DNA of 61,947 nucleotides from an uncultured Lachnospiraceae bacterium. Lineage in GTDB: Bacteria > Bacillota > Clostridia > Lachnospirales > Lachnospiraceae. The translations under genes were made by a program, and so were the position numbers. Positions 1 to 8,506 of this stretch are shown piece by piece. Numbering within the stretch: position 1 is the first letter of the stretch; each line of letters begins with the position of its first letter. The notes under the pieces were generated by a model. That model searched no databases, had not been told where the DNA came from, and worked only from the letters and a program-made list of their open reading frames with translations. Location of the stretch: NCBI GenBank assembly GCA_902793335.1, contig CADBCZ010000018.1, positions 1 through 61,947 on the forward strand, read 5' to 3'.

Positions 1-102
1 AGAAATAAAACTTTTTATCCAAGCGCACGCATTTATAAAAACTAAATCAGACAAACTGCTATGCGTACAAAACCTAAAAGAGTTTCGCGTACAAACACAA
101 AT

Positions 103-699
103 TTATGGGATAATTCTTTTTACACTGTCTACTCCTTCAAAGAGCAGTCCCGACATACCTGTTCCCGCAGCTGCATCTACATTTATCTGTCTGTCATCAA
201 TAAAAAGGCACTCCTCCGGTTTCAGATCATATCTCTCGCACAACAATTTATATATCGCAGGATTAGGTTTACATAATTTCTCAACTGCTGAAACCACATA
301 TCCATCAATAATCGAAAAGAATTTGAATTTAGGCCAGTGAATCTCATATAAATGAAGCGGATAATTAGACAACAGGTATACATGATATCCCTTTGATTGA
401 AGTTCTTTAATTAAGGGTGTTGCATATGAAAATTCCTCTACGAATCTTTCCGGCTCTGCCCAGAACCTGTCAATCTCAGAAGAAAGCTCGGGCATTGCTT
501 CCTTAAATCTTTCAATTGCCTCTTCTTCCGACATTGTTCCCTCGTCAAGTCTGCCCCAGTATTTTGACTGAATCATATTTGCATCAAAAGCTGAAATCAC
601 ATCCTCAGAAAGTCCCAGTTCACGACAGTATCTGTCCCAGCAAAAGTCAACCAGCACCATACCTACATCAAATATAATATTCTTAATCTTTTTATCCAT
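103..699 (-). CDS. HAD-superfamily phosphatase, YihX-like
   Basis: This is probably a cytosolic phosphatase of the HAD-IA group. Motif I is IIFDVGMVLVDF near the N-terminus, the glycine-type version typical of YihX-like sugar-phosphate phosphatases. Motif II is LLSNY, the motif III lysine lies in KLCKPNP, and motif IV is LFIDDRQINVDAA. The length of about 198 residues fits the family. The ATG at 699 is chosen because the protein then begins MDKKIKNIIFDV; the longer reading overlaps the upstream gene. It follows the MecA-like gene closely, so the two are probably co-transcribed. The substrate cannot be read from the sequence. Confidence 0.85.
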   Translation of the reverse strand: MDKKIKNIIFDVGMVLVDFCWDRYCRELGLSEDVISAFDANMIQSKYWGRLDEGTMSEEEAIERFKEAMPELSSEIDRFWAEPERFVEEFSYATPLIKELQSKGYHVYLLSNYPLHLYEIHWPKFKFFSIIDGYVVSAVEKLCKPNPAIYKLLCERYDLKPEECLFIDDRQINVDAAAGTGMSGLLFEGVDSVKRIIP

Positions 700-709
700 A
701 ATCGAAAGT

Positions 710-1105
710 TTACGCCTCCTTAACATTTGTCTCAAATCTACGAATCATATCCCTTGCCTCATCCTCTTCCGCCATAGAGATAAATGCTATCATTTTCATC
801 ATATTGTCTGCCTGTTCCTTATCAAGTGCCGCAACCGCGGTACGAAGATTATACAGATAGTCATCTATTCTCTCTGAAAATATAACTACCACCTCATTGT
901 TATATATATCCATCTGCATTGAAAAAGCACATCCCGGCCAGTCATATCCTGTGCTTTCCTTGGCAAGTTCAGCAGCTTTCTTAAGAAACATTTGTCCAAG
1001 TGGCGACCTGTTCATAAGATCATCCAAAGTGATTCCATGCTGTCTTAAATCTATTCTGTCAATACGACATGAGACCTTATATAAATCCTCTTCAACGATA
1101 TGCAT
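710..1105 (-). CDS. MecA-like adaptor-type protein (tentative)
   Basis: The protein has about 131 residues. Its N-terminal half (IVEEDLYKVSCRIDRIDL, then GITLDDLM and GQMFLKKAAELA) follows the pattern of the MecA adaptor N-terminal domain, which presents substrates to ClpC. It also contains the segment AFSMQMDIYNNEVVVIFSE, like the beta strand region of that domain. It is shorter than MecA and lacks a clear ClpC-binding C-terminal domain, so it may be a stand-alone recognition domain. The ATG at 1105 has AAGAAGG seven bases upstream, and overlaps almost directly with the end of the small membrane protein gene. The family assignment rests on pattern only. Confidence 0.55.
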   Translation of the reverse strand: MHIVEEDLYKVSCRIDRIDLRQHGITLDDLMNRSPLGQMFLKKAAELAKESTGYDWPGCAFSMQMDIYNNEVVVIFSERIDDYLYNLRTAVAALDKEQADNMMKMIAFISMAEEDEARDMIRRFETNVKEA

Positions 1106-1107
1106 AC

Positions 1108-1266
1108 TCACACCTTCTTTGCTTTAGACAACACTCCTGAAACAATAAATAATATTCCTGAAACAAAAAACAATATTCCCATCATCGGAAATTTGGCTAC
1201 GATCAAAAAAATCAATCCTAATATTAGCCATAGACATCCAACAGAAATCATAATTATTTTTGACAT
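1108..1266 (-). CDS. Small two-helix membrane protein (52 aa)
   Basis: A short open frame begins MSKIIMISVGCLWLILGL and ends SGVLSKAKKV. Two hydrophobic segments (about residues 4-23 and 29-46) are separated by KFPMMG, and the C-terminal tail is basic, as expected for a small inner-membrane protein with its tail in the cytoplasm. A different frame across the same bases gives a poorer, non-membrane peptide. The stop codon lies three bases before the start of the MecA-like gene, so the two are likely translated from one message. Function unknown. Confidence 0.65.
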   Translation of the reverse strand: MSKIIMISVGCLWLILGLIFLIVAKFPMMGILFFVSGILFIVSGVLSKAKKV

Positions 1267-1309
1267 ATAACACTCTCCCATTAATATTAGCTTCGATAAA
1301 TATTTTCAT

Positions 1310-1497
1310 TATATCATGAACTTCGTAATTGTGCCATCCATGGCGCCAAAAAGCACTCGTTCATGCTATATATACGTCCATGTATAATATACCATGAACT
1401 TCTCAAATACGCCATCGCTATTGATATCAAAAAATACCTTGCCAACACTTTATCTAATCAGATATAATGTTTTTTATCAAAAAGGAGATATAATCAA
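1310..1497. other. Intergenic region with two CATGAACTTC repeats
   Basis: The divergent gap between the small membrane protein and UDP-glucose dehydrogenase holds two related blocks at 1315-1338 and 1393-1416. Each has CATGAACTTC followed seven to eight bases later by GCCATC. AT-rich sequence (TATAATATACC near 1383) between them could include promoter elements for either direction. No regulator is assigned. Confidence 0.35.
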
Positions 1498-2769
1498 ATG
1501 CAAAATATATCTAAAACAAACTTAGAATCCTTAAATATCGCTATAGCCGGAACAGGTTATGTCGGACTTTCACTTGCAATTTTACTTTCACAGCATAACC
1601 ACGTCACAGCAGTTGACATAATTCCGGAGAAAGTAGATTTAATCAACAACAAAAAATCACCTATACAGGACGATTATATAACCAGATATTTAGCAGAGAA
1701 AAACCTAGATCTGACGGCTACTTTAGATGCCGAAGCTGCGTACAAAAATGCTGATTTTGTTGTAATAGCCGCTCCTACCAATTACGATAGTGGGAAGAAC
1801 TATTTTGACACATCAGCGGTTGAAAATGTTATCGAGCTTGTACTAAAAGAAAATCCCAATGCCATAATGGTTATCAAAAGTACTATACCTGTAGGATATA
1901 CTGAATCTGTAAAAAAGAAATATAATACCGATAATATACTGTTCAGTCCGGAATTTTTACGTGAGTCTAAGGCGCTCTATGATAATCTGTATCCTTCAAG
2001 AATAATAGTCTCTACCGATAACTCTAATAAAAAGGTTGATAAAGCCGCCCACACTTTTGCTTCTTTACTGGAACAGGGCGCTATCAAAGAAGATATCGAT
2101 ATATTGTACATGGGTTCAACTGAAGCCGAGGCAGTCAAACTGTTCTCAAACACTTACCTTGCACTCAGGGTGTCTTATTTTAATGAGTTAGATACCTATG
2201 CGGAGATGAAAGGACTCAACACAAAGGATATAATAAACGGTGTATGTCTTGACCCGCGTATCGGAACCCACTACAACAATCCGTCCTTCGGATATGGAGG
2301 ATACTGCCTGCCAAAGGATACCAAGCAGTTACTTGCCAACTATGAAAATGTTCCTCAGAACATGATGAGCGCCATTGTCGAAAGTAACCGTACCCGAAAA
2401 GATTTCATCGCAGATCAGGTTCTTAACATGGCAGGATATTATGACTATTATAACCGAAGCGATTATGATAAATCACAGGAGAAAAAATGTGTTATTGGCG
2501 TATATCGTCTTACCATGAAGTCTAACTCCGATAACTTCCGTCAATCTTCTATCCAGGGAGTCATGAAAAGAATAAAGGCAAAAGGTGCCACTGTTATTAT
2601 TTATGAACCTACACTTGAAAACGGATCAACCTTCTTTGGAAGTGAAGTTGTTAATGACCTTACAATATTTAAAAACGACAGCAATGCAATTATTGCAAAC
2701 CGCTATGATGAATGTCTTAATGATGTAGCGAATAAAGTCTATACCAGAGATCTTTTCAGAAGAGATTAG
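1498..2769 (+). CDS. ugd: UDP-glucose 6-dehydrogenase
   Basis: This NAD-dependent enzyme oxidises UDP-glucose to UDP-glucuronate, a precursor for exopolysaccharide and cell-surface glycans. The Rossmann motif is [15 protein letters not shown] at the N-terminus, and the catalytic cysteine lies in [13 protein letters not shown]. At 423 residues the length matches the UDP-glucose/GDP-mannose dehydrogenase family (N-terminal NAD domain, central helical domain, C-terminal UDP-binding domain). The ATG has AAGGAG ten bases upstream. It is a single gene on the plus strand with no glycosyltransferases nearby, so its polysaccharide pathway is not in the window. Confidence 0.95.
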   Translation: MQNISKTNLESLNIAIAGTGYVGLSLAILLSQHNHVTAVDIIPEKVDLINNKKSPIQDDYITRYLAEKNLDLTATLDAEAAYKNADFVVIAAPTNYDSGKNYFDTSAVENVIELVLKENPNAIMVIKSTIPVGYTESVKKKYNTDNILFSPEFLRESKALYDNLYPSRIIVSTDNSNKKVDKAAHTFASLLEQGAIKEDIDILYMGSTEAEAVKLFSNTYLALRVSYFNELDTYAEMKGLNTKDIINGVCLDPRIGTHYNNPSFGYGGYCLPKDTKQLLANYENVPQNMMSAIVESNRTRKDFIADQVLNMAGYYDYYNRSDYDKSQEKKCVIGVYRLTMKSNSDNFRQSSIQGVMKRIKAKGATVIIYEPTLENGSTFFGSEVVNDLTIFKNDSNAIIANRYDECLNDVANKVYTRDLFRRD

Positions 2770-2814
2770 AAGAAAAATAAAATCCCCCGTACTAACCTAA
2801 TCGTTAATACGGGG
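2770..2814 (-). terminator. Rho-independent terminator of the 71-aa gene
   Basis: CCCCGTA at 2785-2791 pairs with TACGGGG at 2808-2814, with a further TAAC/GTTA inner pairing. Reading on the minus strand, a T-rich run follows the stem. It lies just after the stop of the minus-strand gene at 2838; on the plus strand the same hairpin could end the ugd transcript. Confidence 0.75.
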
Positions 2815-2837
2815 AACCTCATGTCGATCATTTATAA

Positions 2838-3044
2838 TCAAGCATTAAAGCTTATATGCTTTTGTCCGTTTTCATCTGTCTCATACTTAAGTTCTCCAAC
2901 TCCCGCAAACATTGCTGCATAGGGATCCAGTGCTGTTTTTACTTTCTTTTTTGTCTTAGAACTCTTGTATTCAGCTTCCTTTTTCTTTTCTCTGTAAAGC
3001 AAGTCTTTTCCTAATTCAACCGGGATTATTCTATATTCTGTCAT
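2838..3044 (-). CDS. Small hypothetical protein (68 aa)
   Basis: The protein begins MTEYRIIPVELGKDLLYREK, followed by a strongly basic lysine-rich stretch (KKKEAEYKSSKTKKKVK) and a short C-terminal part LDPYAAMFAGVGELKYETD. No membrane segment or signal is visible. The ATG at 3044 has GGGAG upstream, and the gene ends in a clear terminator, which supports its being expressed. I do not recognise a family; the basic middle could bind nucleic acid but this is not shown. Confidence 0.6.
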   Translation of the reverse strand: MTEYRIIPVELGKDLLYREKKKEAEYKSSKTKKKVKTALDPYAAMFAGVGELKYETDENGQKHISFNA

Positions 3045-3207
3045 GGTAATCAACTCCCTTCTTTCCCATGAAGCTTTAAATCCTTATCTGTTTTTATTAT
3101 AGTTTTCTGATAAGAGATCATTTTCGCATCCATGCTATATGATTCCTTCTCACTTTATATATCGTAAAAATGAAAAGAATAATTAACAGTACTTTATAAA
3201 AAACTGT

Positions 3208-3849
3208 TTATTGCCATTTTCTTAAGTCCTTTTTTTCCATCGCCACAAGGAAAATATTCTCCTCCCTTACCTTAATATTCGGATCGGCAAATGACCACAG
3301 ACCGCCTCTTTCCTTCATTGCAACAACGTTCATATTATAGGTTTTGCGCAGATTTAACTCTATAAGATTCTTGCCGAGCCAGCTGCTTCTTGCTTTGACC
3401 TCAGCTATACAGAAATTGTCATCAAGTTCCATATAATCCAGCAATCTAGAAGTAAGTATATGTGCTGAACGCACTCCTCCCTCATCCTCAGGGTCCAATA
3501 TCTTATCCGCTCCTACCTTTTTGATAATTGACGACATTCTGTTCGAAGATGTCTTAGCAACAACAAGCGGAACCCCCTGTTCTTTTGCAACTGCAACAGC
3601 CATAATACTTGCGGATAAATTTCCTCCCATAGCAGTTATTACTATATCCATATTTTTAAGGTCCAATGCCATAACCTCATCTTCATTGGATAAATCTGCG
3701 CATACCGCTACTGTAGATTTATTGGCAAATTCTCTTATAAGCTCCTCATTACAGTCAGCAACCAAAACCTCAGCTCCCATGTCATATAAACACTCTGCCA
3801 CACTTTTTCCGTATTTTCCAAGACCTAATACTGCAATTGATCGTTTCAT
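3208..3849 (-). CDS. ktrA: Potassium uptake regulatory subunit KtrA/TrkA
   Basis: This is the cytosolic RCK subunit that gates the adjacent potassium channel subunit. The N-terminal Rossmann motif is VLGLGKYGKSVAECLYDMGAEVLVAD, with the acidic residue after strand 2 typical of RCK-N. The C-terminal part (residues about 135-213) fits the RCK-C (TrkA-C) domain that often binds c-di-AMP; that last point is family knowledge only. The start has AAGGAGG nine bases upstream. It follows ktrB by ten bases in one operon. Confidence 0.92.
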   Translation of the reverse strand: MKRSIAVLGLGKYGKSVAECLYDMGAEVLVADCNEELIREFANKSTVAVCADLSNEDEVMALDLKNMDIVITAMGGNLSASIMAVAVAKEQGVPLVVAKTSSNRMSSIIKKVGADKILDPEDEGGVRSAHILTSRLLDYMELDDNFCIAEVKARSSWLGKNLIELNLRKTYNMNVVAMKERGGLWSFADPNIKVREENIFLVAMEKKDLRKWQ

Positions 3850-3859
3850 TTTATCCTCC

Positions 3860-5236
3860 TTAACCTACGTAGAAATCACCATCAGTGTAATGAATCTTAT
3901 TCATATTAGATGTATTTTTTGAAAAGAATATAGCCATTGATATCGGACCAATTCTTCCAAGATACATCGCTGTAATAATTATCAATCGTCCCACCTCATT
4001 CAAATTAGGGGTAAGAGCTCTTGAAAGCCCAACCGTTGCCGACGCACTTACAACTTCATATATTGCATCCTCTAGAGAAATTGGATTAGTAGCCATTAAC
4101 AATATCGTAAACACAAAAACCGTCATAAAGCTGACTGTAACGATAGCTGCTGCCTTACGCATTAATTCCTCTGAGACACGTCTGTTAAATACAACAATTT
4201 CATTCCGACATCTTATATACGATTGCGCATTCATAATAACCAAGCAAAGTGTTACAGTCTTAACACCTCCGGCAGTTCCTATCGGTGAACCACCTATAAA
4301 CATCAACAGGCAACCGACCACACAAGATGCTCCGGTAAGCTTTTCCTGAGGGACGGACGCAAATCCTGCCGTACGTAATGTAACAGATTGAAAAAAGGCA
4401 TTCATCATTTTGTTCCAGAAATTCATATCACCTATGGTTTCGGGATTATTATATTCCAATATAAAAAATACCAGAGCACCACCAAACACTAAAGCTAATG
4501 TAAGTCTTATAACCAGCTTCGTGTGTTCAGGCAGTCTTTTGAATATCTGTATCGGAGAAAAATCTTTTCTAATTCCGTTTCTAATTCCACGAAGAATATC
4601 GAACCATACAACATACCCAAGTCCCCCCAAAACAATCATAACCATGGTAACAATCATAAGTAACGGACTCTTTCTAAGACTAATCATACTGTCAGGTCCG
4701 ACGACATCCATACCCGCATTACAAAATGCCGATACTGCCTGAAAAATCGATGCCCATATTCCTTTCTTCACTCCAAGTCTTGGAATAAAATCTAGCATAT
4801 AAAACAGTGCGCCTAAGCCTTCTACTAAAAATGTTCCAAGTATTACTCTCTTTAGAAATCTTAACAAATGTCTGCTGTCATTCATATTCATCGCATCTTT
4901 TAATAACATGCGATCCCCAAGCGATATGTTCTTTGATGTCATCAGTATAAAACCAAAAACAACCGTAACAACTCCGAGTCCGCCAAGCTGTGCAAGCAAC
5001 AAAATTATCAGTTGTCCAAAAAAACTCCAGTGTGCATATGTATCGACCACCACAAGTCCGGTAACACACACCGAAGTTGTAGCAGTAAATAATGCCGTCA
5101 ACAAATCTGTCTCACACCCGGCAGCAGCACATATAGGTTGATATAGTATCAGCGTTCCTACTATAATAACCGTCAAAAAACTTAACGGTATTAAATGTGC
5201 CGGTGATATACGTATTTTTTTCAAAGTAAATTTCAT
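3860..5236 (-). CDS. ktrB: Potassium/sodium symporter membrane subunit KtrB/TrkH
   Basis: An integral membrane protein of about 458 residues carrying the repeated pore-loop architecture of the Trk/Ktr/HKT family. Selectivity-filter-like segments with conserved glycines are visible at TTATSVCVTGL, QAVSAFCNAGMDVV, QSVTLRTAGFASV and VVSASATVGLS. The ATG at 5236 is preferred over an upstream TTG because it follows GGAGA at good distance. It is expressed with ktrA. With KtrA it forms a K+ uptake system at the cell membrane. Confidence 0.92.
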   Translation of the reverse strand: MKFTLKKIRISPAHLIPLSFLTVIIVGTLILYQPICAAAGCETDLLTALFTATTSVCVTGLVVVDTYAHWSFFGQLIILLLAQLGGLGVVTVVFGFILMTSKNISLGDRMLLKDAMNMNDSRHLLRFLKRVILGTFLVEGLGALFYMLDFIPRLGVKKGIWASIFQAVSAFCNAGMDVVGPDSMISLRKSPLLMIVTMVMIVLGGLGYVVWFDILRGIRNGIRKDFSPIQIFKRLPEHTKLVIRLTLALVFGGALVFFILEYNNPETIGDMNFWNKMMNAFFQSVTLRTAGFASVPQEKLTGASCVVGCLLMFIGGSPIGTAGGVKTVTLCLVIMNAQSYIRCRNEIVVFNRRVSEELMRKAAAIVTVSFMTVFVFTILLMATNPISLEDAIYEVVSASATVGLSRALTPNLNEVGRLIIITAMYLGRIGPISMAIFFSKNTSNMNKIHYTDGDFYVG

Positions 5237-5362
5237 CTCCAATTCTCCATAGTATGGTCAGCGTAATACAATAATTTATATTTTAATCACGCAACAACAC
5301 GCCAACCATTATATCTAAAGTCTGATTATCTTTCAACATATAAATCATTTCCACAGGCATCT

Positions 5363-6169
5363 TTACTTTTTATATGAAATGGCACACGTCGGACATTTTC
5401 CTATGCACTCACCACAATGCACACATTCCCTGTCTCCTACATATTTTACATCCATCAGGCACTCACAAACACATTTATTGCAACCCACACATTTATCCTC
5501 ATCAACCTTAACGCCACAGATTGATATCTTATAAAAAAGCGAATAAATGGCACCTAACGGACACAGGAACCTGCAAAAGCTTCTAAAGACAAAAACGGCA
5601 GATACCAAAATTACAACAAGAACTGCAATCTTCCACGTAAACAACCCCCCGACAAGCGCCCTAAGTTTCTCATTAGCTATAGTAAGTGTAAGTCCGCCCT
5701 CTAATGTACCCGCCGGGCAAATGTATTTACAAAATCCCGGTGCATGCAAAACATATGGTATTGCTATCACAAATATTGCAAGTATCAAATACTTAAAGTA
5801 AGACAGTAGACTACTCCACTTACCTTTATTAATCTTTTTCGTGGGTAGTTTATATAATAATTCCTGAATAAGTCCAACGGGACACAAGAAACCACACACT
5901 ACTCGTCCAAGTATAATCCCAAACAAAAGAAGAATGCCAAGAACATAATAATTAAATCTGTACTTTGAAGAAGCAAGTGCAGACTGAAAACTTCCAAGCG
6001 GACACGAACCGACAGCACCCGGACACGAATAACAATTAAGTCCCGGCACACATACACCTTTTGTTTTTCCTTGATAAATCCTACCACCTGGAAAACCCTT
6101 AAAATTACAATTATATAACAATGCACAGACCAACTGAGTCAGCCTGCGCTTGCGATCTTTAATATTCAT
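5363..6169 (-). CDS. Membrane-bound 4Fe-4S ferredoxin-type protein (NapH/YccM-like)
   Basis: The protein has several membrane segments between residues about 65 and 215 and two C-terminal ferredoxin-type 4Fe-4S motifs, CVGCNKCVCEC and CVHCGECIGKCPTC. Extra cysteine motifs lie at membrane edges: CYSCPGAVGSCPLG, CGFLCPVG, CKYICPAG and CRFLCPLG, the paired CxxxCP signatures of NapH/RdxA-like electron-transfer proteins. It probably passes electrons across or along the membrane. Start at 6169 follows GAGGAAAG. It is followed upstream by the CXXC peptide and TlpA genes, and the three look like one redox operon. Confidence 0.85.
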   Translation of the reverse strand: MNIKDRKRRLTQLVCALLYNCNFKGFPGGRIYQGKTKGVCVPGLNCYSCPGAVGSCPLGSFQSALASSKYRFNYYVLGILLLFGIILGRVVCGFLCPVGLIQELLYKLPTKKINKGKWSSLLSYFKYLILAIFVIAIPYVLHAPGFCKYICPAGTLEGGLTLTIANEKLRALVGGLFTWKIAVLVVILVSAVFVFRSFCRFLCPLGAIYSLFYKISICGVKVDEDKCVGCNKCVCECLMDVKYVGDRECVHCGECIGKCPTCAISYKK

Positions 6170-6180
6170 ACATTCTTTCC

Positions 6181-6345
6181 TCAACCTATCCCTATACACT
6201 CATAGCAAATGCGTATTGCTTTGTTCAACACTTCTGTATATCCGCCATTTACCACACCTGCAACAACTAATAATGCTCCAACTACAAGAAAAAACAGTCG
6301 TAAAAAAATGATCTTTCTGTCTTTGCTCTTTTTCATATCAATCAT
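6181..6345 (-). CDS. Small CXXC-motif membrane peptide (CD1871A-like)
   Basis: A 54-residue frame starts MIDMKKSKDRKIIFLRLFFL, has a single hydrophobic helix (about residues 13-32), then ends RICYECIGIG, placing a CxxC pair at the extreme C-terminus. I recognise this as the pattern of CD1871A-type CXXC proteins that occur next to TlpA-like thioredoxins and membrane ferredoxins. Here it lies exactly between those two genes, with 11 bases to each neighbour. An internal ATG (residue 4) is an alternative start. It may be a redox partner or maturation factor of the neighbouring system. Confidence 0.75.
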   Translation of the reverse strand: MIDMKKSKDRKIIFLRLFFLVVGALLVVAGVVNGGYTEVLNKAIRICYECIGIG

Positions 6346-6356
6346 AATAGTACCTC

Positions 6357-6962
6357 TTACTTTGATAACTGTTCTTCAATTGCTTCTTTGTATGCACGGT
6401 ACTGTTCTTCCTCACCGTTAGAACCTAAAAATATATTCTTGACAGTTCCGTCTTTACCCACAACAACAGTATACGGTATTCCCTGAGTCGGGTAGCGCAT
6501 ATTAATTGTTCCGTCAACGTCATAGGCAATCGGAAATGTATATCCGTTATCCTTGACAAAACTATCAACATCACTTTTTTCTTCCATACAGTTAACACAT
6601 AAGATACTGACACCTTCGCCATACTCGCTGTTTAATTTTTCAAATGCAGGCATCTCCTCTACACACGGTCCACACCAGGTTGCCCAGATATTTATAAGAA
6701 CTACCTTGCCTGCATTTTCAGAGAGACTAAACTTACCGCCACCAACAAGTTCAGCTTCAAAATCAGGTGCAACATCGCCATCTGATAATTCTTTAAAACT
6801 TACATTCTCATTTTCCAAAGTTTTATCTGCATCGTCATTAAAGTCTTTATCAGTAATAACATCCGTTCCTTCTCTGTTCTGAATCCCTGACTGAGCTCCA
6901 CAGCCCGCAGTTGTTATGCATAACGCAAACATAGCAGTCAAAGCAATATATCTTAATCTCAT
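6357..6962 (-). CDS. TlpA-family thioredoxin-fold lipoprotein
   Basis: A secreted, lipid-anchored thiol-disulfide oxidoreductase. The signal peptide MRLRYIALTAMFALCITTAGC ends in a lipobox cysteine. The thioredoxin fold from about residue 65 carries the active site WATWCGPC, a cis-proline region at QGIPYT, and the VAPDF entry typical of TlpA/ResA. The start at 6962 has GGAGG seven bases upstream and gives a proper signal peptide. The frame is open far upstream into a membrane-protein fragment (see next entry). Context suggests electrons flow from the membrane ferredoxin through the CXXC peptide to this protein. Confidence 0.88.
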   Translation of the reverse strand: MRLRYIALTAMFALCITTAGCGAQSGIQNREGTDVITDKDFNDDADKTLENENVSFKELSDGDVAPDFEAELVGGGKFSLSENAGKVVLINIWATWCGPCVEEMPAFEKLNSEYGEGVSILCVNCMEEKSDVDSFVKDNGYTFPIAYDVDGTINMRYPTQGIPYTVVVGKDGTVKNIFLGSNGEEEQYRAYKEAIEEQLSK

Positions 6963-7394
6963 CGTTATACCTCCATTTATATTATACAAAATAGGCAATT
7001 GCATACACTTATCTCCAATATGGGATAAACAAGCCACTGCCACCCAGATAAGCATATAGGTTGTAGGCAGAAAATGAAGCACATAATTACAATAAATATA
7101 ATATCCGGCAACCATGCCTACAAAGAACAGAAAACAATTGATAGCTGCATGAAGTGGTCTTCTTGCATATACTGATAATATGGTGCCGACAAGAATCCAT
7201 ATTGCAAAGCGGCCGAAATAATTCGTTATATCCAGGCTCTGAAAAATCTTCGGCAACTCATTAAATGCTGCCGCATCTAAAATCTTCTGGAGAACACCTA
7301 TGGTTGCTCCGGATAATAATACACCACAACATATTAACAACCTGAAACGGTTAAAACTACTCTTTTGCGGTTCTCTGATATCATCTAATTTCAT
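6963..7394 (-). pseudogene. Truncated multi-helix membrane protein gene reading into tlpA
   Basis: The frame begins MKLDDIREPQKSSFNRFR and encodes about four membrane segments (residues 17-36, 62-76, 83-104 and 108-124). It then runs without a stop through an intergenic-looking stretch that contains TATAAT and the tlpA ribosome binding site, directly into the lipoprotein signal peptide. A real protein would not put a signal peptide at residue 145, so the upstream gene has apparently lost its own 3' end. A genuine translational fusion is the alternative. The first part resembles small integral proteins of the DUF6518 type, but this is uncertain. Confidence 0.5.
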
Positions 7395-7478
7395 AAAATC
7401 AAAACCCCTTTAAACTATTATTACCACTTTATATTTACTGTCCTGAATCAATCGTTAATGAAGGCTATGTCTATTGTA

Positions 7479-8465
7479 TCACACAATGTCATTCTGAAAT
7501 CTGGATAAATGTTCAAATGGAAGAATTTGTCTTCCTCGAAACAAGCCACAGCCATCATTTATCAACTGATTATTGATCGCTTTAAACATATTAACATTAA
7601 CAGCTGCCAAATCCAGTTCCTGTAGCAAAATAAGTCTCTCATAGGCTTCATCAAATATCTTACAATCACCCTGAACAATTATGTCTCTTTTTCTTCTGTT
7701 TTCTTCCTGAGACTTTTCATATCCAAAATGATTAGCCTCACCAATCTCCGCAAGGTCATCCATATCTTTAGTCCTAAGTTGAACCTCCGTATAACATCTT
7801 GCAAGATTATCATATAGCGTTATGTGTAATGACTTATACCCCGAAGATCGTGGACTTTTTACATAGTCTCTGTAATAAGAACGATTATTCGCTGATAATT
7901 CATTAGAATAATAATCTTCCAATTGCCCTGAAATCTTAGGTGTAAACCCTCTTTCCTCAAGAAACTCCGGTAGTATGTTGGCAATTTCATATAAGTATTT
8001 CATCTCCATCTTCTCACCGGATTCTCCATCAGGAATGTGGCATACAGGTAGAGAAATAACTATACGATATGCTATAAGGTCTCTGAAATAATTAAGATTA
8101 TTCTTAACTTCCGCCTCAGAAGGATAACTTCCATTCTTTTCATAATAGTCATATATATATTCCAATATATACGCGTTGAACTTCTCCTCTGCACGAATGA
8201 GTGATTTGATTCTACCCTTAAATGTGAACGCAAGAAACGGATACTTTTGTGTCATGTAAAGATAAAAATCTTTAATTCTTTGAGACTGTGATGTCAAAAA
8301 GTCTGAATGCTCTAAAAGTTCTATTATCTGAATCAGAAAATTACTATGAGCCAGATCAACAGAATTATGCATTTTTATCGCTTCATTTTTCAAATCATTT
8401 GAATACTGTAATAATATTTTAAGTACGGTATCACCTGAATAAAGATAATCATTTAGCGTAATCAT
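7479..8465 (-). CDS. RelA/SpoT synthetase-domain protein
   Basis: The central and C-terminal parts match the nucleotide-pyrophosphokinase fold of (p)ppGpp synthetases: FRDLIAYRIVISLP, the G-loop-like SPRSSGYKSLHITLY, and EVQLRTKDMDDLAEIGEANH. The last motif is closer to long RSH proteins (AExGxAAHW) than to the small synthetases. The N-terminal 110 residues are helical and lack the HD hydrolase signature, and there is no TGS or ACT domain. At 328 residues it is larger than typical small alarmone synthetases. Whether it makes (p)ppGpp or modifies another target is unknown. It stands alone; no antitoxin-like gene is adjacent. Confidence 0.75.
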   Translation of the reverse strand: MITLNDYLYSGDTVLKILLQYSNDLKNEAIKMHNSVDLAHSNFLIQIIELLEHSDFLTSQSQRIKDFYLYMTQKYPFLAFTFKGRIKSLIRAEEKFNAYILEYIYDYYEKNGSYPSEAEVKNNLNYFRDLIAYRIVISLPVCHIPDGESGEKMEMKYLYEIANILPEFLEERGFTPKISGQLEDYYSNELSANNRSYYRDYVKSPRSSGYKSLHITLYDNLARCYTEVQLRTKDMDDLAEIGEANHFGYEKSQEENRRKRDIIVQGDCKIFDEAYERLILLQELDLAAVNVNMFKAINNQLINDGCGLFRGRQILPFEHLSRFQNDIV

Positions 8466-8506
8466 ATAAACCCCTCAACATTATTTTTGTTTTATTTTTT
8501 AAAAGA

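Noticed and set aside
7479-8465. Toxin-antitoxin module of the toxSAS type
   Set aside because: No small partner gene lies on either side, and the motif is closer to RSH synthetases.
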